Assembly: GCF_009755275.1 (NCBI RefSeq)
Contig: NZ_WQLA01000002.1
Location: forward strand, 496,001 to 560,000
Direction of reading: 5' to 3'
Length of the DNA stretch: 64,000 nt
DNA from: Mucilaginibacter aquatilis
Lineage (GTDB): Bacteria; Bacteroidota; Bacteroidia; Sphingobacteriales; Sphingobacteriaceae
The notes under the pieces are model-generated. The model worked only from the letters and a program-made list of their open reading frames with translations, did not search any database and was not told the DNA's origin. Each line of letters begins with the position of its first letter. Position 1 is the stretch's first letter. Below are positions 61,628 through 64,000 of the stretch, in pieces. Position numbers and translations under genes: made by a program.

Positions 61628-64000
61628 CTACTGTAACAAAAGTTTAAGATTTATACCAAAATTGGTAAAGGCAGTATTGAATGTTTGTGAAGTATAAGGG
61701 CGGGTAATATTTGAATCGTAAAATATATTGAAGTTAAAGCGCTGGTTAATTACATAATCAATTGAAGGTCGGATGGTGATATTCTTAGCTCCTGATGAAA
61801 TCTCCGCGGTTTCTACATCAGCGCGGTAAATCACAATTTTATTATCGCGCAGGGCAAAGTCAAACTTAAAGTTCAAATCATTATTGAGCTTAAAGTTGCT
61901 GAACAAGCCAAACGGGAAATGGAAATTGCGGGTACGATAACCAAAACCTACCACCATTATATTCTCATTTTGCTGCGCCAACTGGCTGTTAAGTACGCTT
62001 AAGCTAAGGGTACGACTGTTGCGGTATTCGGCGCTAAGCGTCATGCTGTTTTTAAAACGTACATCAACGCCTACAAGCGGCACAAACTGTTCAAAAAGCG
62101 TTACCTGGGTAAACTGATAAAACGGTAAGAAATCATTATTTACATCGCGCTCAACAGATGCGCCATTTACTTCGCGGTAGCGGATGAGGGAGTTATAGCT
62201 GTTTACACTGTAGGTTGAGCGATAACCGTGACGTAAATCAAAAGAATCAAAAAAGTCTTTAAGCCAGCTTACGCGGCTTAATCCGTTATAGGTAATTTGC
62301 CAGTTTGGAATGGGTATTTGCGGGAAAGAATTTAGCCCCGATTTGCCTGCGTCTTTACCGGCATAAGCGGTTAAAAATGAATTTACCAGTACATCTTGCT
62401 GGTTAGGTCCGTACCCATCGGCATAGCCGTTGGTACCAGCACCTGTGGCGTTGCTGTTTTGTGCGGCTAACCGCTGCGATATAATTTGCCTGTTGTTTAA
62501 AAGTTGTTGAAATGCCGCAGAGTTATTATTCAGTCCCCTGTCTCGGCTAAACGCGGTACCTATTGAAAGGAACGATACACTGTATGTGCCGGATGTTATG
62601 GGGCTTTGGTCTTCAAAATTATTATTGGCCGGATTAAATTTATAATTAGTTTGAAAATTACGATCGCGCGTGCGGAAGGCGGTAAGTTCTATATTTAAAT
62701 CGGGTATTGGCCTTATGGTACTGCGCAGGTGCATATCCTCATTAAGCGTAGTTGTGTATAATTGATTTTGCAACGTATCGCGGCTGAGCCATCCGTTAGC
62801 AACGGCTCTTGAACGTAAATCGGCCTGGCTGCCTAATAAAAATCCTATACCCGGCGCATTTGCGCTGAAATCCTGCCCGCCAAAGCCGGTTGTTGGCAAA
62901 TATCCGGGTAAAAATGTGCCTTGTGTACGCGTATACGTTGCGCCCAGGTTTTTTACGCTGGTTAGCAAGTTCACTAAAAACTTGCCGCCACCTTTAGCAT
63001 CGGTATTATTAAACTTACGTATGGCACTAAACTTATTATACAAATTGCTCAGGTTAAGCGTAGGGTTAAGTTGAACCGAACGTGAGTTTTGTATGGTATT
63101 GCCGACATCATAAGCTGCATTGTCAATAGCAAATTTAGGTTGGGTTTGCCAGTTAAAGTTGGTGCTGTAACGTGCAATGGCACTTACCCAATCAAACCCC
63201 GGTATTTTACTTATAGGTAATGTATAGTTAAAGTTAATGGTGTGATTATAGTTGGTGGTACGGCCTAAACGTTTAAGGTTTTCCCAAAGCGTATCACGCT
63301 TCATTCCGTTTATACGACCGGCAGGCTCATCAATAACACCAAGGTTGGTGGCATCAATATCCATTTGCAATGATTTGGTTAAATTCCAGCCTATACCATA
63401 AACACGTGTAACGTTAAAGTTTTTGTTAAACGTTGTGGTAGGTATAGGCAGGTAATTATTAGGGTCGTTGTTACGCAGGGTATTTTCTGAATAAAATCTG
63501 TCAAAACTAATGGCAAAATTTAACCTCGACGGAAGAATGCTGAAGTTGAAATCACGCAACAGGTTCAGCATGTTGTTTTTTATTACTTTTTCTAAAGGCG
63601 TATAATACTTTGCCTGGTTAAGATAATTGTAAGCTAGGGCAACCTTGTATATCTTTTGAACATCGTTTTCGGTAATGAAGTCATGGTGCTCATACTCAGA
63701 GTAAGCATATGTAGCGTTGAGGTTTTCTACATCCCACAATTTGGCCGGTGCTGCCTGGTTTGATTTTGATTTGTGTACGTTGGTAAAGTTTATGCTTTTG
63801 CGCATGGTATAATCTTGCGCTACCCGTTTTATCTCATCTTTTTTCTCCTGTGTTGGCGCATTAGCAATAGCAGTCTTTAACTCAACATCTGGTTGTGCCG
63901 GGTTAAACTGCGGCATAGCTACCTGTTGCGATACGTTTACATACATTGGTATGCGCATACCTGTTTTTGCAGGGAAAAACTTACCTAGCTCTAAACTGCC
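61628..64000 (-). CDS. sprA: Gliding motility / type IX secretion protein SprA, C-terminal part
   Basis: 790 codons lie in the window and the frame is open to the edge, so the N-terminal two-thirds are missing; full-length SprA is about 2400 residues. The visible start of the fragment, LGKFFPAKTGMRIPMYVNVSQQ, and DINMDF-like beta strands with NFTRV-type aromatic girdles are typical of SprA, the giant outer-membrane barrel that forms the translocon of the type IX secretion system. The C-terminus NFGINLKLLL fits an outer-membrane barrel end. It marks the genome as T9SS-capable. Confidence 0.9.
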   Translation of the reverse strand, partial: GSLELGKFFPAKTGMRIPMYVNVSQQVAMPQFNPAQPDVELKTAIANAPTQEKKDEIKRVAQDYTMRKSINFTNVHKSKSNQAAPAKLWDVENLNATYAYSEYEHHDFITENDVQKIYKVALAYNYLNQAKYYTPLEKVIKNNMLNLLRDFNFSILPSRLNFAISFDRFYSENTLRNNDPNNYLPIPTTTFNKNFNVTRVYGIGWNLTKSLQMDIDATNLGVIDEPAGRINGMKRDTLWENLKRLGRTTNYNHTINFNYTLPISKIPGFDWVSAIARYSTNFNWQTQPKFAIDNAAYDVGNTIQNSRSVQLNPTLNLSNLYNKFSAIRKFNNTDAKGGGKFLVNLLTSVKNLGATYTRTQGTFLPGYLPTTGFGGQDFSANAPGIGFLLGSQADLRSRAVANGWLSRDTLQNQLYTTTLNEDMHLRSTIRPIPDLNIELTAFRTRDRNFQTNYKFNPANNNFEDQSPITSGTYSVSFLSIGTAFSRDRGLNNNSAAFQQLLNNRQIISQRLAAQNSNATGAGTNGYADGYGPNQQDVLVNSFLTAYAGKDAGKSGLNSFPQIPIPNWQITYNGLSRVSWLKDFFDSFDLRHGYRSTYSVNSYNSLIRYREVNGASVERDVNNDFLPFYQFTQVTLFEQFVPLVGVDVRFKNSMTLSAEYRNSRTLSLSVLNSQLAQQNENIMVVGFGYRTRNFHFPFGLFSNFKLNNDLNFKFDFALRDNKIVIYRADVETAEISSGAKNITIRPSIDYVINQRFNFNIFYDSNITRPYTSQTFNTAFTNFGINLKLLLQ

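Noticed and set aside
1-64000. CRISPR arrays, tRNA or rRNA genes, insertion sequences, prophage
   Set aside because: No regularly spaced repeats, no cloverleaf or CCA end, no transposase, integrase or phage structural frame was seen on either strand.

Overview
The window looks like a chromosomal segment of a Bacteroidota bacterium, most likely of the family Sphingobacteriaceae (Mucilaginibacter/Pedobacter type). The evidence is: a C-terminal fragment of the gliding/type IX secretion protein SprA; genes for bacillithiol chemistry (BshA and a YtxJ-type bacilliredoxin); Bacteroidota-style promoters (TTTG, 19-21 bases, TAnnTTTG); many small lipoproteins; a DUF6624-type protein; and moderate-to-low GC. 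It is housekeeping and physiology DNA. I see no tRNA, rRNA, CRISPR array, transposase, integrase or phage gene, and no gene-free stretch longer than about 300 bases.

Layout. 1-106 is the tail of an outer-membrane efflux protein. 253-8066 is a heavy-metal resistance block: an OmpR-type response regulator, its sensor kinase, then a TolC-like channel, a lipoprotein membrane-fusion protein and a CusA/CzcA-type RND pump. In front of the channel gene lie four 11-bp-spaced direct repeats next to a -7 box, which look like the regulator's operator. 8188-9686 holds two exported proteins of unknown function. 9766-12477 encodes pyruvate dehydrogenase E1-alpha and E2. 12751-15246 holds an NlpC/P60 peptidase, a small membrane protein, an SPFH protein and a DUF892 ferritin-like protein. 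15391-17886 is an ABC exporter, followed by an NTF2-like exported protein, cysS, an EEP-family phosphatase, two tandem rhomboids and mutL, all on the minus strand (18020-25220).

25401-28854 is an overlapping pair: a lipoprotein amidohydrolase and a beta-lactamase-fold protein carrying what looks like an orphan GH3 C-terminal domain. 29123-36375 contains a Zn-ribbon protein, bshA, a lipoprotein, two lactonase paralogues flanking a tiny CxxC protein, an RluB-type pseudouridine synthase with a long basic low-complexity extension, and a lytic transglycosylase. 36527-43558 contains uvrA, a frameshifted DUF6624-like gene, the NAD(P)HX repair enzyme and an ECF sigma/anti-sigma pair. 43592-48769 contains lipA, ytxJ, an unannotated-size 35-residue lipoprotein gene, ribH, a TPR protein, recF-dciA, a small membrane protein and ndk. 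48889-57353 contains a DHH phosphoesterase, two FKBP prolyl isomerases separated by a long palindrome, tatD, asparaginase, ackA and pta. The end of the window has a GRDP-like membrane protein with a Cys/Gly/His tail, a Crp/Fnr regulator with an N-terminal Cys cluster, a DUF4202 protein, a PAS histidine kinase fused to an extra C-terminal domain, and sprA (cut by the window end).

Functional links: lipA makes the cofactor used by the E2 subunit encoded here; pdh, pta and ackA together cover pyruvate to acetyl-CoA to acetate; bshA and ytxJ belong to the same thiol redox system; recF, dciA, uvrA and mutL are replication and repair genes. The most unusual items are the putative 11-bp operator array, the kinase with an extra C-terminal domain, the GH3-C/beta-lactamase fusion, the 35-residue lipoprotein, the frameshifted DUF6624 gene and the deviating MutL endonuclease motif. 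I did not find a convincing entirely new multi-gene system. Motif positions were counted by hand, and family names come from recognition, not from a database search.
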